Assembly: GCF_000424625.1 (NCBI RefSeq)
Contig: NZ_AUKG01000004.1
Location: forward strand, 310,001-374,000
Reading direction: 5' to 3'
Source of the DNA: Conexibacter woesei Iso977N
Lineage (GTDB): Bacteria; Actinomycetota; Thermoleophilia; Solirubrobacterales; Solirubrobacteraceae
Length of the DNA stretch: 64,000 nt
Both the position numbers and the translations under genes were made by a program. The notes under the pieces are model-generated. The model was not told where the DNA came from. It searched no databases and worked only from the letters and a program-made list of their open reading frames with translations. Each line of letters opens with the position of its first letter. Within the stretch, counting starts at the first letter, position 1. Below are positions 37,484 to 46,678 of this stretch, in pieces.

Positions 37484-37820
37484 GCCAAACACCACTCTCA
37501 CGGCCGGAAGGAGGGCGTGGAGCTGCCACACGGATACCGGCGTTGGCTAGTCGGAAAGCGTCCGGCATTGAGGTTGGCCCAGTCTCTGCCGCCGAGGTCA
37601 CTCGCGTTTTCGACCTCATCCGCCACGAGAGCTCCGTGCGCAAGACGGCCGCGATCATGACCGAGGAGGCAGGCCGTCGGTGGCTGCCGATGACCGACGC
37701 ACGGAATGTCGCGCGCGAGGAGTACGAGCGCGCAGGCGCGCAGCGCATCATCCACCCGAAGATCTGGTCGGCGGCCCAGGCAACGATGGCGGATCGCCGG
37801 AAGCGCTCGCCGCCCGCCGC
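37484..37820 (+). pseudogene. Remnant of a serine recombinase (recombinase domain), frameshifted
   Basis: Two adjoining frames carry what looks like the middle of a large serine recombinase. One reads HGRKEGVELPHGYRRW, like the PYGYRR motif; the next, after a shift near 37550, reads VGPVSAAEVTRVFDLIRHES, then VRKTAAIMTEEAGRRWLP and HPKIWSAAQATMADRRKR, matching the usual arrangement of VFDL, IAR-LN and a closing W-x2-AQ-x6-RR. The catalytic N-terminal domain and the C-terminal part are missing. The assignment rests on pattern similarity only, so it is moderate. It marks this segment as an old integration site. Confidence 0.5.
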
Positions 37821-38768
37821 ATCTGAGCGCGTTCGATGCGCTGCCCGACGCTGTAGGTCCATGCGCTCTCCGCTGCAACCCACGCGGCGGGAGCGAGTAG
37901 AACGGGCCGCGCCCAAAGCGGGACGTCGGCGAAGGCAGCCGGGATGGCCGGCGGAAGAGCGAAGGCCCGCATACAAAGGGCGTTCAAAAAGTCGCTGGTG
38001 TCGCTTCCGTGCACGGTCATCAAGCCATCGTGAGGCGCGCACGGCGCGTTGTCGCGGTTTGGAGTAACGGGCATTTCCAACGACGTTGACGACGAGGCCG
38101 ATCTAGCTTCGGACCGCTCCGTGCGACTTCCCGACTTCGGCGTGACCATGCCTTCTGCATCGGCACGTCGGACGCGCCGTCACGCGATGTCTCGCGCTGA
38201 GTTGCGGTGGTCAGGCCGCTTGGACTGCTCGAACGCGCGCGGTTGATGGGCTTCGTGCCGGTGTCCACGTTCGGACCGTGTCCGAGGCGTTCAAGGTCGC
38301 GCGCGCAGAGGCCGATGCCGTTCGTTTGACCGCGAGCCCTCGCTCCGAGCCGCTCGCCGTCGGTTCCCAAATCCGCTGTCACGTAGGCCTTATCGGTATG
38401 CATGCGCGCGACTCAACCTGAGCGCAACCGTCATCCGGCCCCCTACTGGGGGACTTTAGGTCAGGCCGCTTACGCCCTATCGGCGCAGCGTCCCCCTGCC
38501 GGGGGATTTACGTGAGTTCCGGGTCCGCAGTGTTCGCCCCTGAACTAAACCGTGACGCTGATTCATGTCAAGGTCCGTCCATGTTCGCCGGGGTCGCTGG
38601 GGTTGCCGCGCCAATCGAGCGCGGGACGACCGGAGGACGCGCGAGTGTGGAGCGAGGAATCCGCCGAATGCCCGAAGATGTCTTCGGTGTAGCCGTAAGC
38701 CTGCCGCAAACAACCATGCGTGACCCGTGGCGGATGGATCACGGCGAAGACCGCCACCGGTCGCGCTG
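37821..38768. other. Long gene-poor segment
   Basis: About 950 bases without a gene I can support on either strand. Several open frames of 60-130 codons exist but show arginine-rich or frame-shadow composition and no conserved pattern. The segment is less GC-rich than the rest. It contains the paired C5/G5 boxes at 38439-38512 and grades into a diverged tandem repeat at 38769. It probably represents decayed mobile DNA after the recombinase remnant. Confidence 0.5.
38439..38515. repeat. Two similar C5-N4-G5 hairpin boxes 53 bp apart
   Basis: CCCCCTACTGGGGGACTTTA begins at 38439 and CCCCCTGCCGGGGGATTTAC at 38492. Each can form a 5-bp stem with a four-base loop, followed by a similar A/T-rich motif (GACTTTAGGT and GATTTACGTG). 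The distance of 53 bases is close to five helical turns. No gene start is evident beside them now. A paired binding site for a dimeric regulator or an RNA element is possible. Confidence 0.65.
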
Positions 38769-39073
38769 CCAGCGACGGCGACGATCAGCGAAGCGCACTC
38801 AACCGTGCCGTCCGCAGAACGGAAGCTGACGGCGCGGCCACAGCAAGAAGCGCTGCCGTCTACGACGACACGCGTGGCTTGATGGCAACGGATGACGGCA
38901 AAGAGCAACACCAACCGCCCCGCCAGAGACGACGACGATCAGCGCAGCGCCCTCAACCCACGCCACCCGCAGAACAAAGGCCGACGCCGCGGGCCCAACA
39001 AACGCGCCGCCGGCAACGACAACGCGCGTGACTTGATGGCGGCCGCAGCGACGGCGCGTGGCTTGATGGTGGG
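38769..39073. repeat. Diverged 154-bp tandem duplication
   Basis: Copy A (38769-38922) and copy B (38923-about 39073) align with a constant offset of 154: CCAGCGACGGCGACGATCAG against CCAGAGACGACGACGATCAG, and CGCGTGGCTTGATGGC (38871) against CGCGTGACTTGATGGC (39025). Divergence is considerable, so this is an old duplication. The array abuts the 3' end of the chemoreceptor gene, just as the 136-bp array abuts the trpB region. Shares ACCGGTCGCGCTGCC (38756-38770) with that array. Confidence 0.75.
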
Positions 39074-41311
39074 CTACGCAGCGAGCGTGAAGCGCCCGAC
39101 CAGCTCGTCGAGCTCGGTGGCGATCGTCGCCAGGCCCGCGGCGGCCGCCGCGATCTCCTGGCCGGAGGCGGTCGTCTGCTGGGCGGTCGAGGAGACCTGC
39201 TCGGTGGCGGCGCTCGTGCGCTCGGCGATCGAGACGACCTGGGTGACCTCGCTGCGGGCCCGCTCGGCGCCCGCGGCGACCTCGTCGTTGCGCGCGGCGA
39301 CCGTGCCGATCCGCTCGGCCAGCGACGCCATCGCGGTCTCGATCGCGGCGAACGCCTCCTGGGCCTGGACGATCCGGTCCGCGCCGGCGGTCGTGCGCTC
39401 GCGGCCGGTGCGCGCCTCGGTCGTCGCGGCGGCCGTGTCGTCCTGGATCTCGCCGACCAGCGTGCCGACCTGGCCGGCCGCGGCGGCGGTCTGCTCGGCC
39501 AGGCGCCGGACCTCCTCGGCGACGACCGCGAAGCCGCGGCCCTCCTCGCCGGCGCGGGCCGCCTCGATCGCGGCGTTCAAGGCCAACAGGTTGGTCTGGC
39601 CCGCGATCTCGGTGATCGTCTCGACGATCCCGTTGACGCGGTCGCTCTTGACCGCGAGGCGCTCGACGGCCTCGGCGACGCGCTGCGACGCCGCGCCGAT
39701 CTCGGCCATCGCGCCGGTCGCGTCGGCCACGACGGCGCCGCCGCGGCGCGCGGTCTCCTGCGCGTCGTGGGCGGCGGTCGTCGCCTCGCGGGCGCCGGTG
39801 ACGCCGGCCGCGGCGGCCGCGCTCATCGCCTGCGTCGCCTCGCTGGTCGCGGTGACCGCGCGCACCTGGCGCTCGGCACCGACCGCGACCTCCTCGGTCG
39901 CGCGGGCGATCTCGTCCATCGCGCGGCCGGTCTGCTCGGAGCCCTCGGCGAGGTCGCCGGCGGACGACGTGAGTCGACCCGATGTGGCGGCGAGGCGCTC
40001 GACGACCTCGGTCAGCCCGCCGGTCATGTCGCGCAGCGCGACGCCGAGGGCGTCGTGCTCGGAGGCCGGGACGACCGCGGTCGTCAGGTCGCCCGCGGCG
40101 ACGCGCTCGGCGACCGCGACCTGCTCGCGCTGGTGCTCGCCCATCGCGATGAACGCGCGGCCCAGCTCGCCGAGCTCGTCGCGGCGGCCGGCCATGTTGA
40201 TGTCCTTGCTGAGGTCGCCCTGCGCGGCGGCGCGCGCGACGACCGTGAGGTAGCGCAGCGTCCGGGTCAGCGAGCGCCACAGCGTGGCGAACAGCACCAG
40301 CGCGAGCAGGAGCGCGAGCGCGCAGCCGATCAGCACGTGGCGCTCGGCGGTTCTGAAGCGGTCGACGCGCGCGGCGAGTAGGCGTGAGAGCGCGGGCGTC
40401 GTGGCGTGCTCGAAGCGCTGGACGGCGGTGAGCGCCGCGGTGCTCGACACCATGTTGTCCGTGTTGACGGTCGTGGTGCGGGCGGCGGCGGCGAGGTCGT
40501 CGCCGAGCGTGCGCGACGCGCTTGCCATCGTCGTCGCGGCGGGCGCGACGGCGGGCTTCAGGTTGGTGTCCTTGGTCGAGCCGTAGGACGTGGCCAGGCC
40601 CGCGAGCAGGGCCTCCAGGTTGGTCGTGACCGCGCCGGCGTCGGAGGCCAGCTTGATGTGGTCGGTCAGCGTGCCACCGCCCGGGAGCTGGGAGAGCGCG
40701 AGCTGGCGATCGGCGCCGAGGCCGGCCTCGGCGGCCACGGCGGGCGCCTTGGTGACCAGCGCGTCCATCACGTAGTAGGAGTCGAGGTCCGGGTCGAGGA
40801 TCAGGTTGGAGGCGTTGCCGACCTCGGTGACCCAGCCGAGCGCGGCGTCGACGGCCTTGGTGTAGGTGTTGAGCGCCCCGGCGGCGTCGAGATCGCCCGC
40901 GGCGCGCGGGACGGTGACGGCGAGGACGGCCGTGCGCGCCTTCGCCCAGGCGGCGCGGGCGCCGAGCTGCGCGCCGACCTGCTGGTCCGCCCTGTCGCCG
41001 GCGGCGACCGCGGCCTTCAGCGCGGCGACGTCGGCGTCCGGGACCGGCCTGCCGCTCGCGGCGGCCGCGACGGCGGCGCTACGCGCGCGGACGGTGGCGA
41101 CGACGAGGTCGTTGGCCGGACCGAGCGCGGTGACGCCGGTCTGCTCGGCGGCGGAGAAGTCGATCTGCGTCTGCTGCGCGTCGTGGTAGGCGCGCCCGGC
41201 GAGGACCGCCGGGATCAGCAGGACCACCCCGAGCACGGCGAGCTGGCGCGAGACGCGCAGGCGCGCGAGCAGCGCGCCGAGGGGATCGAGGAGCCGGAGG
41301 GCCGTTCTCAT
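39074..41311 (-). CDS. Methyl-accepting chemotaxis protein
   Basis: 745 residues. N-terminal membrane segment (about 25-43), extracytoplasmic helical sensor (about 45-325), second span ([20 protein letters not shown]), two HAMP-like segments, and a long cytoplasmic coiled coil. The kinase-control tip is the classical signature [20 protein letters not shown] followed by [20 protein letters not shown]. The ligand is unknown; the sensor has no PAS or Cache pattern that I can recognise and is Ala-rich. No CheA/CheW genes lie nearby, so it works with a distant signalling array. Confidence 0.95.
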   Translation of the reverse strand: MRTALRLLDPLGALLARLRVSRQLAVLGVVLLIPAVLAGRAYHDAQQTQIDFSAAEQTGVTALGPANDLVVATVRARSAAVAAAASGRPVPDADVAALKAAVAAGDRADQQVGAQLGARAAWAKARTAVLAVTVPRAAGDLDAAGALNTYTKAVDAALGWVTEVGNASNLILDPDLDSYYVMDALVTKAPAVAAEAGLGADRQLALSQLPGGGTLTDHIKLASDAGAVTTNLEALLAGLATSYGSTKDTNLKPAVAPAATTMASASRTLGDDLAAAARTTTVNTDNMVSSTAALTAVQRFEHATTPALSRLLAARVDRFRTAERHVLIGCALALLLALVLFATLWRSLTRTLRYLTVVARAAAQGDLSKDINMAGRRDELGELGRAFIAMGEHQREQVAVAERVAAGDLTTAVVPASEHDALGVALRDMTGGLTEVVERLAATSGRLTSSAGDLAEGSEQTGRAMDEIARATEEVAVGAERQVRAVTATSEATQAMSAAAAAGVTGAREATTAAHDAQETARRGGAVVADATGAMAEIGAASQRVAEAVERLAVKSDRVNGIVETITEIAGQTNLLALNAAIEAARAGEEGRGFAVVAEEVRRLAEQTAAAAGQVGTLVGEIQDDTAAATTEARTGRERTTAGADRIVQAQEAFAAIETAMASLAERIGTVAARNDEVAAGAERARSEVTQVVSIAERTSAATEQVSSTAQQTTASGQEIAAAAAGLATIATELDELVGRFTLAA

Positions 41312-41360
41312 GGCCGTCCCGGGATCGACCGATCGGCCAGAAACTTGAGTGGCTACACGC

Positions 41361-42200
41361 CTAAACGGGTCGTCGCAGTGCCAGCGCGGACCATTCCGCG
41401 CTCTGGCGCCGGTCGGTCTCGACGAGGCCGTGGCGGGCGAAGGCGGCGGCGATCTCGTCGGCCTCGGTGGCCAGGAGGCCGGAGGCGATCAGGAGGTCCG
41501 GGACGTTGTTGTCGCGGAACCCGGCGCGCGCGACGCAGAGCAGCAGCGGCCGCAGGAGGTTCGCCAGGACCAGCGGTGCGGACGGCGCGGCGCCGCCGCG
41601 GATCAGGTCGAAGCGCTCGGCGTGGACCTCCACCCCGTTGGCCGCGGCGTTCTCGGCGGTCGCGCGGACGGATTCAAGTTCATGATCTACGCCCGCCAGC
41701 GGCGACCACCCCAACTTGCCCGCCGCGATCGCCAGGACGCCCGAGCCGCAGCCGAGGTCCATGACGCCGCGCGCTTGCGGATCGGACGGCAGCGGCTCCT
41801 CCGCGAGGATCTCCAGGCACAGCCGCGTCGTGTGGTGCGCGCCGGTCCCGAAGGCCTGGCCTGGGTCGATGACCAGGTCCATCATGTCGGTCCGCTCCGG
41901 CTCCCACGGCGGGCGCACGTACAACCTGCCCGCCACCTCGATCGGCCTGTGGAACGCGCGCCAGCGGTCGGCCCAGTCGTCGGCGACCTCGGTCGTGACG
42001 ACCTCGACCAGCGCGCCGCCGACCGCGGCCTCGACGTCCGGCAGTTCCGGCAGCTCGCCCGGCGCGCCGTAGACCGCGTACTCGATGACATTGCCTTGGT
42101 CCAGCTCCGACTCCTCGACGCCCGACGGCGCCAGCGGCAGCAGCTCGGCCAGCACGACCTCCGCGTCCTCGCGGCGGACGCGGATGGCGAGGCGAATCAC
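41361..42200 (-). CDS. prmA: Ribosomal protein L11 methyltransferase
   Basis: SAM-dependent methylation of ribosomal protein L11. 279 residues, starting with GTG (42198-42200). The methyltransferase domain shows [20 protein letters not shown], the SAM loop [20 protein letters not shown] and the NPPY-type motif [11 protein letters not shown] (Asn-Leu-Leu variant as in PrmA). It follows dnaJ with no gap. The hrcA-dnaJ-prmA order is common in Gram-positive bacteria. Confidence 0.93.
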   Translation of the reverse strand: MIRLAIRVRREDAEVVLAELLPLAPSGVEESELDQGNVIEYAVYGAPGELPELPDVEAAVGGALVEVVTTEVADDWADRWRAFHRPIEVAGRLYVRPPWEPERTDMMDLVIDPGQAFGTGAHHTTRLCLEILAEEPLPSDPQARGVMDLGCGSGVLAIAAGKLGWSPLAGVDHELESVRATAENAAANGVEVHAERFDLIRGGAAPSAPLVLANLLRPLLLCVARAGFRDNNVPDLLIASGLLATEADEIAAAFARHGLVETDRRQSAEWSALALRRPV

Positions 42201-43331
42201 TTAACGGTGGAACAGCCGGCGCAGCTTGCCGACCATCGAGTCGTCGTCGTTGCGCAGCTGCTCGGGCGTGATCGTCTCGGCGAACGCCTCCAGCGCCTGG
42301 CGCTGCTGGGCGGTCAGGCGGCGCGGGATCACGACGTTGGCGACCACGCGCAGGTCGCCGAAGCGGCCCTGGCGGCGCAGCATCGGCATGCCCTTGCCCT
42401 TGACGGTGAGGACCGCGCCCGGCTGCGTGCCGGCCGGGATCTCGACCGTGACGTCGCCGTCGGGGTGCGGGATCTCGACGCTCGTGCCCAGCGCGGCGTG
42501 CGGCGCCGCGAGGTCGGTGACCGTGACGAGGTCGTCCTCGTCGCGCAGCCAGCCGTCGCCGAGCGCGACCTGGACGACGACGTAGAGGTCGCCGGGCGGG
42601 CCGCCGCGCTCGCCCGCGTGGCCGCGGCCGCTCAGGCGGATCCGCTGGCCGTCGGCGATGCCCGCGGGGATGTCGACCTCAAGACGGCGATGGCCGACGA
42701 CGAGGCCGCGGCCGTCGCAGGTCTCGCACGGCTGCTCCGGGATCTTGCCCTCGCCGCCGCACTTGTCGCACGCGACCTGGCGCACGACCTGGCCGAACGG
42801 CGACCGCGTCACCGCCTGCAGGATCCCGTTGCCGCCGCACTTGTCGCACGTGGTGATCGGGGTCCCGGGCTCGGCGCCGTTGCCGTGGCAGTGCTCGCAG
42901 CGATCGATCGCCTCGAACGTCACCTCGACCCTGGCGCCGCGGTAGGCCTGCCCGAGGTCGATCTCGACCGCGACCGCGACGTCCTCGCCCTGGCGCGGGC
43001 CGGTCCGGGCGCCGCCGCCGAACGCGCCGCCGAAGGCCTCGCCGAAGAACGCGTTGAAGATGTCGCCGACGTTGCCGAAGCCGTCGAAGTTCGGGGCCTG
43101 GCCGCCGGAGCGCAGGCCCTCGTGGCCGTAGCGGTCGTAGGTCGCGCGGCGCTCCGAGTCGCTGAGGATCTCGTAGGCCGTCGCCGCGGCCTTGAACTTC
43201 TCCTCGGCGTCCGGGTCGTGGCTGTTGACGTCCGGGTGCAGCTCGCGCGCGAGCCTGCGGAACGCCTTCTTGATCGTGGTCTCGTCGGCATCCCTGGGGA
43301 CCCCGAGCAACTCATAGGGGTCGCTGGGCAT
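42201..43331 (-). CDS. dnaJ: Chaperone protein DnaJ
   Basis: Hsp40 co-chaperone that delivers substrates to DnaK and stimulates its ATPase. About 376 residues: J domain with the HPD motif (RELHPDVNSHD), Gly/Phe region, zinc centre with four CxxCxGxG repeats (CEHCHGNG, CDKCGGNG, CDKCGGEG, CETCDGRG) and the C-terminal beta domains. The start is taken at the ATG MPSDPYELLGVPRDAD; a TTG four codons upstream overlapping the hrcA stop (TTGA) is also possible. No dnaK or grpE is linked here. Confidence 0.96.
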   Translation of the reverse strand: MPSDPYELLGVPRDADETTIKKAFRRLARELHPDVNSHDPDAEEKFKAAATAYEILSDSERRATYDRYGHEGLRSGGQAPNFDGFGNVGDIFNAFFGEAFGGAFGGGARTGPRQGEDVAVAVEIDLGQAYRGARVEVTFEAIDRCEHCHGNGAEPGTPITTCDKCGGNGILQAVTRSPFGQVVRQVACDKCGGEGKIPEQPCETCDGRGLVVGHRRLEVDIPAGIADGQRIRLSGRGHAGERGGPPGDLYVVVQVALGDGWLRDEDDLVTVTDLAAPHAALGTSVEIPHPDGDVTVEIPAGTQPGAVLTVKGKGMPMLRRQGRFGDLRVVANVVIPRRLTAQQRQALEAFAETITPEQLRNDDDSMVGKLRRLFHR

Positions 43332-43339
43332 GGTGGAGC

Positions 43340-44362
43340 TCAAGTTCCGTACACGTCCTCGATGAATCGGGAAAGTTCGAACGCCGCCTCGCGCACGGAG
43401 CGGATGGCGCGGGCGTAGTCCATGCGGACCGGGCCGATGACCGACACGGTCCCAAGCTTGCGTGCGGGCAGGCCGTAGCCGGCGCCCACGACCGCCAGCG
43501 ACTGCAGCGCCGGGGCCTCGTTCTCGGAGCCGATCCGGACCAGGACGTCCGGCTCCTGGAGCGCGACGCGCAGCAGGCCGAGCAGCGTTGCCCGCCGTTC
43601 GAGCATGCTCATCAGGTCGTTGATCTGCGCGAGGTCCTGGACGCGGTGCTCGCCGATCAGGCGCGCGGTGCCGTCCACGTAGAGCGTGTCCTCGGCGGTC
43701 TCGGCCAGGGCGGTGAAGACCGGCATCAGGTGCTCCAGGAACGAGCGCTCGGTGTCCCTGAGCGATGGGTCATTGAGGCGCTTGGCGAGCATCCGCGCGC
43801 CGAGGCCGACGCCGTTGAGGCGCTCGTCCAGGAACTGGCCCGCCCAGGAGGCGAGGCCGGGGTCGACCGGGCGGTCGAAGGTGAACACGCGCTTGGTGAC
43901 GCCGCCGGTCGACGTGATCACGACGACCATCAGGACCTGCGGCTGCAGCAGCAGGACCTCGACGTGGCGGATCGTGGCGGTGTCGATCGGGGGCGCGGAG
44001 ACGATCGCCAGCAGGTTGGTGACCTGGGAGAGCGTCTCGCTCGTCACGCGCATCGCCTCGTCGACCTCGCGGCGGATCAGCTGCAGGCCGAGCGGCTTGG
44101 GCGCGGGGACGAGCATGGTGCCGCGCCGGAGCTGGTCGACGTACCAGCGGTGCCCCGCGTCGGTGGGGATGCGGCCCGCGGAGGTGTGTGGGTGCGCGAG
44201 CAGGCCGTGCTCCTCGAGCATCGACAGCTCGTTGCGGATCGTCGACGGGCCGGCTTCGATGTCGATGTCGGCGGCGAGGGTCCTGGAGCCCACGGGCAGG
44301 CCGGTCTCCGAGTACGCCTCGACGACCTTGCGCATGAGCAGCTCTTGACGGGGCGAGAGCAA
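43340..44362 (-). CDS. hrcA: Heat-inducible transcription repressor HrcA
   Basis: Represses heat-shock genes through the CIRCE operator. 340 residues: winged helix with GSRTLAADIDIEAGPSTIRN and LSMLEEHGLLAHPHTSAGRI, then the GAF-like and inserted domains. The start is a TTG (44360-44362) preceded after 10 bases by TAGACT, a leaderless layout. I do not see a CIRCE repeat (TTAGCACTC-N9-GAGTGCTAA) near this promoter, so autorepression through the classical site is not supported within the window. Confidence 0.95.
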   Translation of the reverse strand: MLSPRQELLMRKVVEAYSETGLPVGSRTLAADIDIEAGPSTIRNELSMLEEHGLLAHPHTSAGRIPTDAGHRWYVDQLRRGTMLVPAPKPLGLQLIRREVDEAMRVTSETLSQVTNLLAIVSAPPIDTATIRHVEVLLLQPQVLMVVVITSTGGVTKRVFTFDRPVDPGLASWAGQFLDERLNGVGLGARMLAKRLNDPSLRDTERSFLEHLMPVFTALAETAEDTLYVDGTARLIGEHRVQDLAQINDLMSMLERRATLLGLLRVALQEPDVLVRIGSENEAPALQSLAVVGAGYGLPARKLGTVSVIGPVRMDYARAIRSVREAAFELSRFIEDVYGT

Positions 44363-44399
44363 CGTGAGCTTCAGTCTAGAAGGGGTAGGAACGAGCGCG

Positions 44400-44720
44400 A
44401 TGCCACGCCGCCGCAGGACCCCGCGCGAGAAGAAGGAGCTGTCGCTGGACCGCGATCACCGGGACGCCTATGGCGAGTCGCCGCACGCCTCACGGAAGTG
44501 GATCCCGCGGCGCAAGGCCATGCATGCGCGCCACTGGCGGCGACGCGCGCGGCAGGACCTCGGCGTGACGCAGCTGCCGGAGGGCTTCGACGGCGGCGAC
44601 GCGCTGGAGGTCGAGCACCGCACCGAGCTGCCCTACTCGGGGTGGGAGAAGCAGCCCGACCGACCGCTGCGCGGCGAGGTCGAGTGGAGGCTGCGGCAGC
44701 GCGAGGACGAGCCCGGCTAG
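44400..44720 (+). CDS. Highly charged small protein of unknown function
   Basis: 106 residues starting MPRRRRTPREKKELSLDRDH. Basic in the first two thirds (about a quarter Arg/Lys), acidic towards the end, no hydrophobic core segment, so it is probably a nucleic-acid or ribosome-associated protein or largely disordered. TAGGAA ends eight bases before the ATG. Divergent from hrcA with 37 bases between starts; its stop overlaps the stop of the MaoC-type gene on the other strand by four bases. No family recognised. Confidence 0.65.
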   Translation: MPRRRRTPREKKELSLDRDHRDAYGESPHASRKWIPRRKAMHARHWRRRARQDLGVTQLPEGFDGGDALEVEHRTELPYSGWEKQPDRPLRGEVEWRLRQREDEPG

Positions 44721-45118
44721 AGGCGGAGGTCCGCGTCGCCGCGGCGGACGATCGCGGTGCCGGCCTGGGTCGCCTCGGAGGACACGTGGACGGTGCCGTC
44801 GTCGTCGACCTTGGTGACCCTGGCGGTGACGGTCAGCTCCTCTTCGAGGACGCCCATGCCGCGGAAGCCGACGCTCAGGCGCTTGAGCGTGTGGGGGCCG
44901 CCGGCGGCGTCGGTGTGGGCGCGGGCGACCTGGGCCATCGTCCAGAGGCCGTGGAGGATCCGGCCGGGGAGGCCGACCTGCTGGGCGAACTCCTCGTCGA
45001 TGTGGATCGGGTTGAAGTCGCCGGAGGCGCCCGCGTAGCGGACGGTGACGTAGCGGTCGGGCGTGACCTTCAGCTCGGGGAGGTCCTGGCCTGCTTCGAA
45101 GTGCATGTGGTCGCTCAC
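44717..45118 (-). CDS. MaoC-type (R)-specific dehydratase/hydratase, catalytic subunit
   Basis: 133 residues with a hot-dog fold. The hydratase 2 motif is intact: YAGASGDFNPIHIDEEFAQQ, where Asp and His are the catalytic pair, followed by LPGRILHGLWTMAQV. It resembles HadB of actinobacteria, which dehydrates 3-hydroxyacyl thioesters in fatty acid elongation. The GTG start at 45116-45118 overlaps the stop of the upstream subunit by GTGA; an ATG four codons on is the alternative. Works as a heterodimer with the next gene product. Confidence 0.87.
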   Translation of the reverse strand: MSDHMHFEAGQDLPELKVTPDRYVTVRYAGASGDFNPIHIDEEFAQQVGLPGRILHGLWTMAQVARAHTDAAGGPHTLKRLSVGFRGMGVLEEELTVTARVTKVDDDGTVHVSSEATQAGTAIVRRGDADLRL

Positions 45119-45543
45119 CCTCGGACGATGTTGGTCCAGGTCCCCACGGAGACGGTGTGGCCGTCCTGGTTGGTGGAGACGGACTCGAACGTGAAGAAGC
45201 CGTTGCCGGCGCGGTGCTCGACGGACTTGACGGAGACCGTCGTCGTGATCTCGTCGCCGGCGACGACCAGCGGGCCCCACTTGAACTCCTGGCCGCCGTG
45301 GACGAGGCGGGCGAAGTCGATCTCCAGCTCGGGGTCGAAGTAGGCGGGCATGATCGCCTGCGAGCAGTAGACGACCGCGAACATCGGCGGCGCGACGACG
45401 TCCGCGTAGCCCGCGGCACGCGCGGCCTCGTGGTCGAGGTGCAGCGGGTTGGTCTCCCCGACCGCGCGGGCGTACTCCTTCACCTTCTCGCGCCCGACCG
45501 CGTACAGGACCGGCGGGTACGTCTTGCCGATGGGTGGCTCCAT
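45115..45543 (-). CDS. FAS1-type dehydratase domain protein, partner subunit (HadA-like)
   Basis: 142 residues, hot-dog fold, starting MEPPIGKTYPPVLYAVGREK. The region corresponding to the hydratase motif reads GETNPLHLDHEAARAAGYAD; in the HadAB/HadBC systems this subunit shapes the acyl tunnel while the other is catalytic. TAGCAT ends nine bases before the ATG, so the pair is probably transcribed from here as a leaderless two-gene operon. The end overlaps the MaoC-type gene by GTGA. Confidence 0.85.
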   Translation of the reverse strand: MEPPIGKTYPPVLYAVGREKVKEYARAVGETNPLHLDHEAARAAGYADVVAPPMFAVVYCSQAIMPAYFDPELEIDFARLVHGGQEFKWGPLVVAGDEITTTVSVKSVEHRAGNGFFTFESVSTNQDGHTVSVGTWTNIVRG

Positions 45544-45555
45544 TGCGCGCGGATG

Positions 45556-46401
45556 CTAGGTGACGCGCGTGTGCTGGGTCGCGACGACGGCGGTGAGGAC
45601 GATGAGCGCGGCGGCGGCGGTTCCCGGGGAGATGTGCTCGCCGAGGATCAGCGCCGACCAGGTGAGGGTCAGGACCGGCTGGGAGAGCTGGACCTGGCCG
45701 ATCTTGGCGACGCCGCCGCGGGCGAGGCCGCCGTACCAGGCGAAGAAGCCGAGGAACATGGAGATCAGCGAGACGTAGGCGAAGCCGAGCCAGCTCGTGG
45801 TGCCGGCGTGCAGGCCGCTCTGCGCCGTGGCGATGGCGGCGATCACGGTCGTGGCGGGGAGCGCGGCGACGAGCGCCCAGCAGATCGTGTTGGCGCCGCC
45901 GAGGTCGCGCGCGAGCCGTCCGCCCTCCGCGTAGCCGAGCGCGCACAGGACGACCGCCCCGAGCAGCTCCACGTCCGGGCCGCTCAGGTCGCCGCCGCCC
46001 TGGCTGAGCGCGAAGCCGACGACCGCCGCGAGCCCGAACGCGCTGGCGCCCCAGAACGCCTTCGTCGGCCGCTCACCCGCGCGCAGGACCGCGAAGGCCG
46101 CCGTCATCGCCGGCAGGACCCCGACGACGACCGCGCCGTGCGAGGCCGGGACGTGGTGCAGCGCCAGCGACGTCAGCAGCGGGAACCCGACGATGACGCC
46201 GAGCGCGACGACGCCGAGGCTCGGCCACTGCCCCACGTCCGGCCTCCTGGCCCGCGTGATCCGCAACACCACGATCGCCAAGACGCCGGCAACGACCGCC
46301 CGCCCGAACGCGACGACCCACGGATCGAGATCGCGGACGGCGAGCCGCGTCGCCGGCAGCGAGAACGAGAAGCCGAGGACACCCAAGAACCCCAACAACA
46401 A
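45556..46401 (-). CDS. EamA/DMT-family transporter
   Basis: Drug/metabolite transporter with about ten membrane spans and two EamA repeats, about 281 residues if it begins at the TTG at 46399-46401 (LLLGFLGVLGFSFSLPATRL). The second repeat ends with FFAWYGGLARGGVAKIGQVQ and LTLTWSALILGEHISPG, typical for the family. The frame stays open far upstream, and an ATG at 46612-46614 would add about 70 residues of unlikely sequence, so the start is uncertain. Divergent from a MocR-type regulator with which it shares GTTACTC repeats, so it is likely controlled by that regulator. The stop is 12 bases from the next gene. Confidence 0.85.
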   Translation of the reverse strand: MLLGFLGVLGFSFSLPATRLAVRDLDPWVVAFGRAVVAGVLAIVVLRITRARRPDVGQWPSLGVVALGVIVGFPLLTSLALHHVPASHGAVVVGVLPAMTAAFAVLRAGERPTKAFWGASAFGLAAVVGFALSQGGGDLSGPDVELLGAVVLCALGYAEGGRLARDLGGANTICWALVAALPATTVIAAIATAQSGLHAGTTSWLGFAYVSLISMFLGFFAWYGGLARGGVAKIGQVQLSQPVLTLTWSALILGEHISPGTAAAALIVLTAVVATQHTRVT

Positions 46402-46471
46402 CCCGGGCGGAAGCGCGCTCGCGCGGCCGAGCCGCGTCGGCTGGGGCTCGCTGACTGCGGGTGCTTCGGGC

Positions 46472-46669
46472 GAGTAACGCTTTCTACCAAGTGCGCCCGT
46501 TTTGGAGTAACGGTTGGCGCTCGGAGCGGCTGCTCGGAGGTCCTCGGCCGGGTCGCCCGACACGACCGGGCGAGGTTGCGAGGCCGTTGACTGCAAGGCA
46601 TCGGAGCAACCCATAGAAGAATTCTGCAATTCCCCTTGCGTTACTCCGCCGCGCCCTGTAGCGTTACTC
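46472..46669. promoter_or_regulatory. Four GTTACTC operator repeats between the EamA and MocR genes
   Basis: GTTACTC occurs on the plus strand at 46640-46646 and 46663-46669, and on the minus strand at 46472-46478 and 46505-46511, most with a GC before and C after. The plus-strand pair (23 bases apart) lies just before the MocR start, the minus-strand pair (33 apart) faces the EamA gene. Direct repeats of this kind are typical MocR/PdxR sites. TAGCGT at 46659-46664 could be the regulator's -10 box. Confidence 0.7.
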
Positions 46670-46678
46670 CTCGTACTC

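Noticed and set aside
37748-38149. A 133-codon minus-strand open frame in the gene-poor segment
   Set aside because: No start signal, no recognisable pattern and overlap with the recombinase remnant; composition does not look maintained.
44363-44399. CIRCE operator for HrcA
   Set aside because: No TTAGCACTC-N9-GAGTGCTAA or close variant is found in the divergent space; only a TAGACT promoter box is seen.
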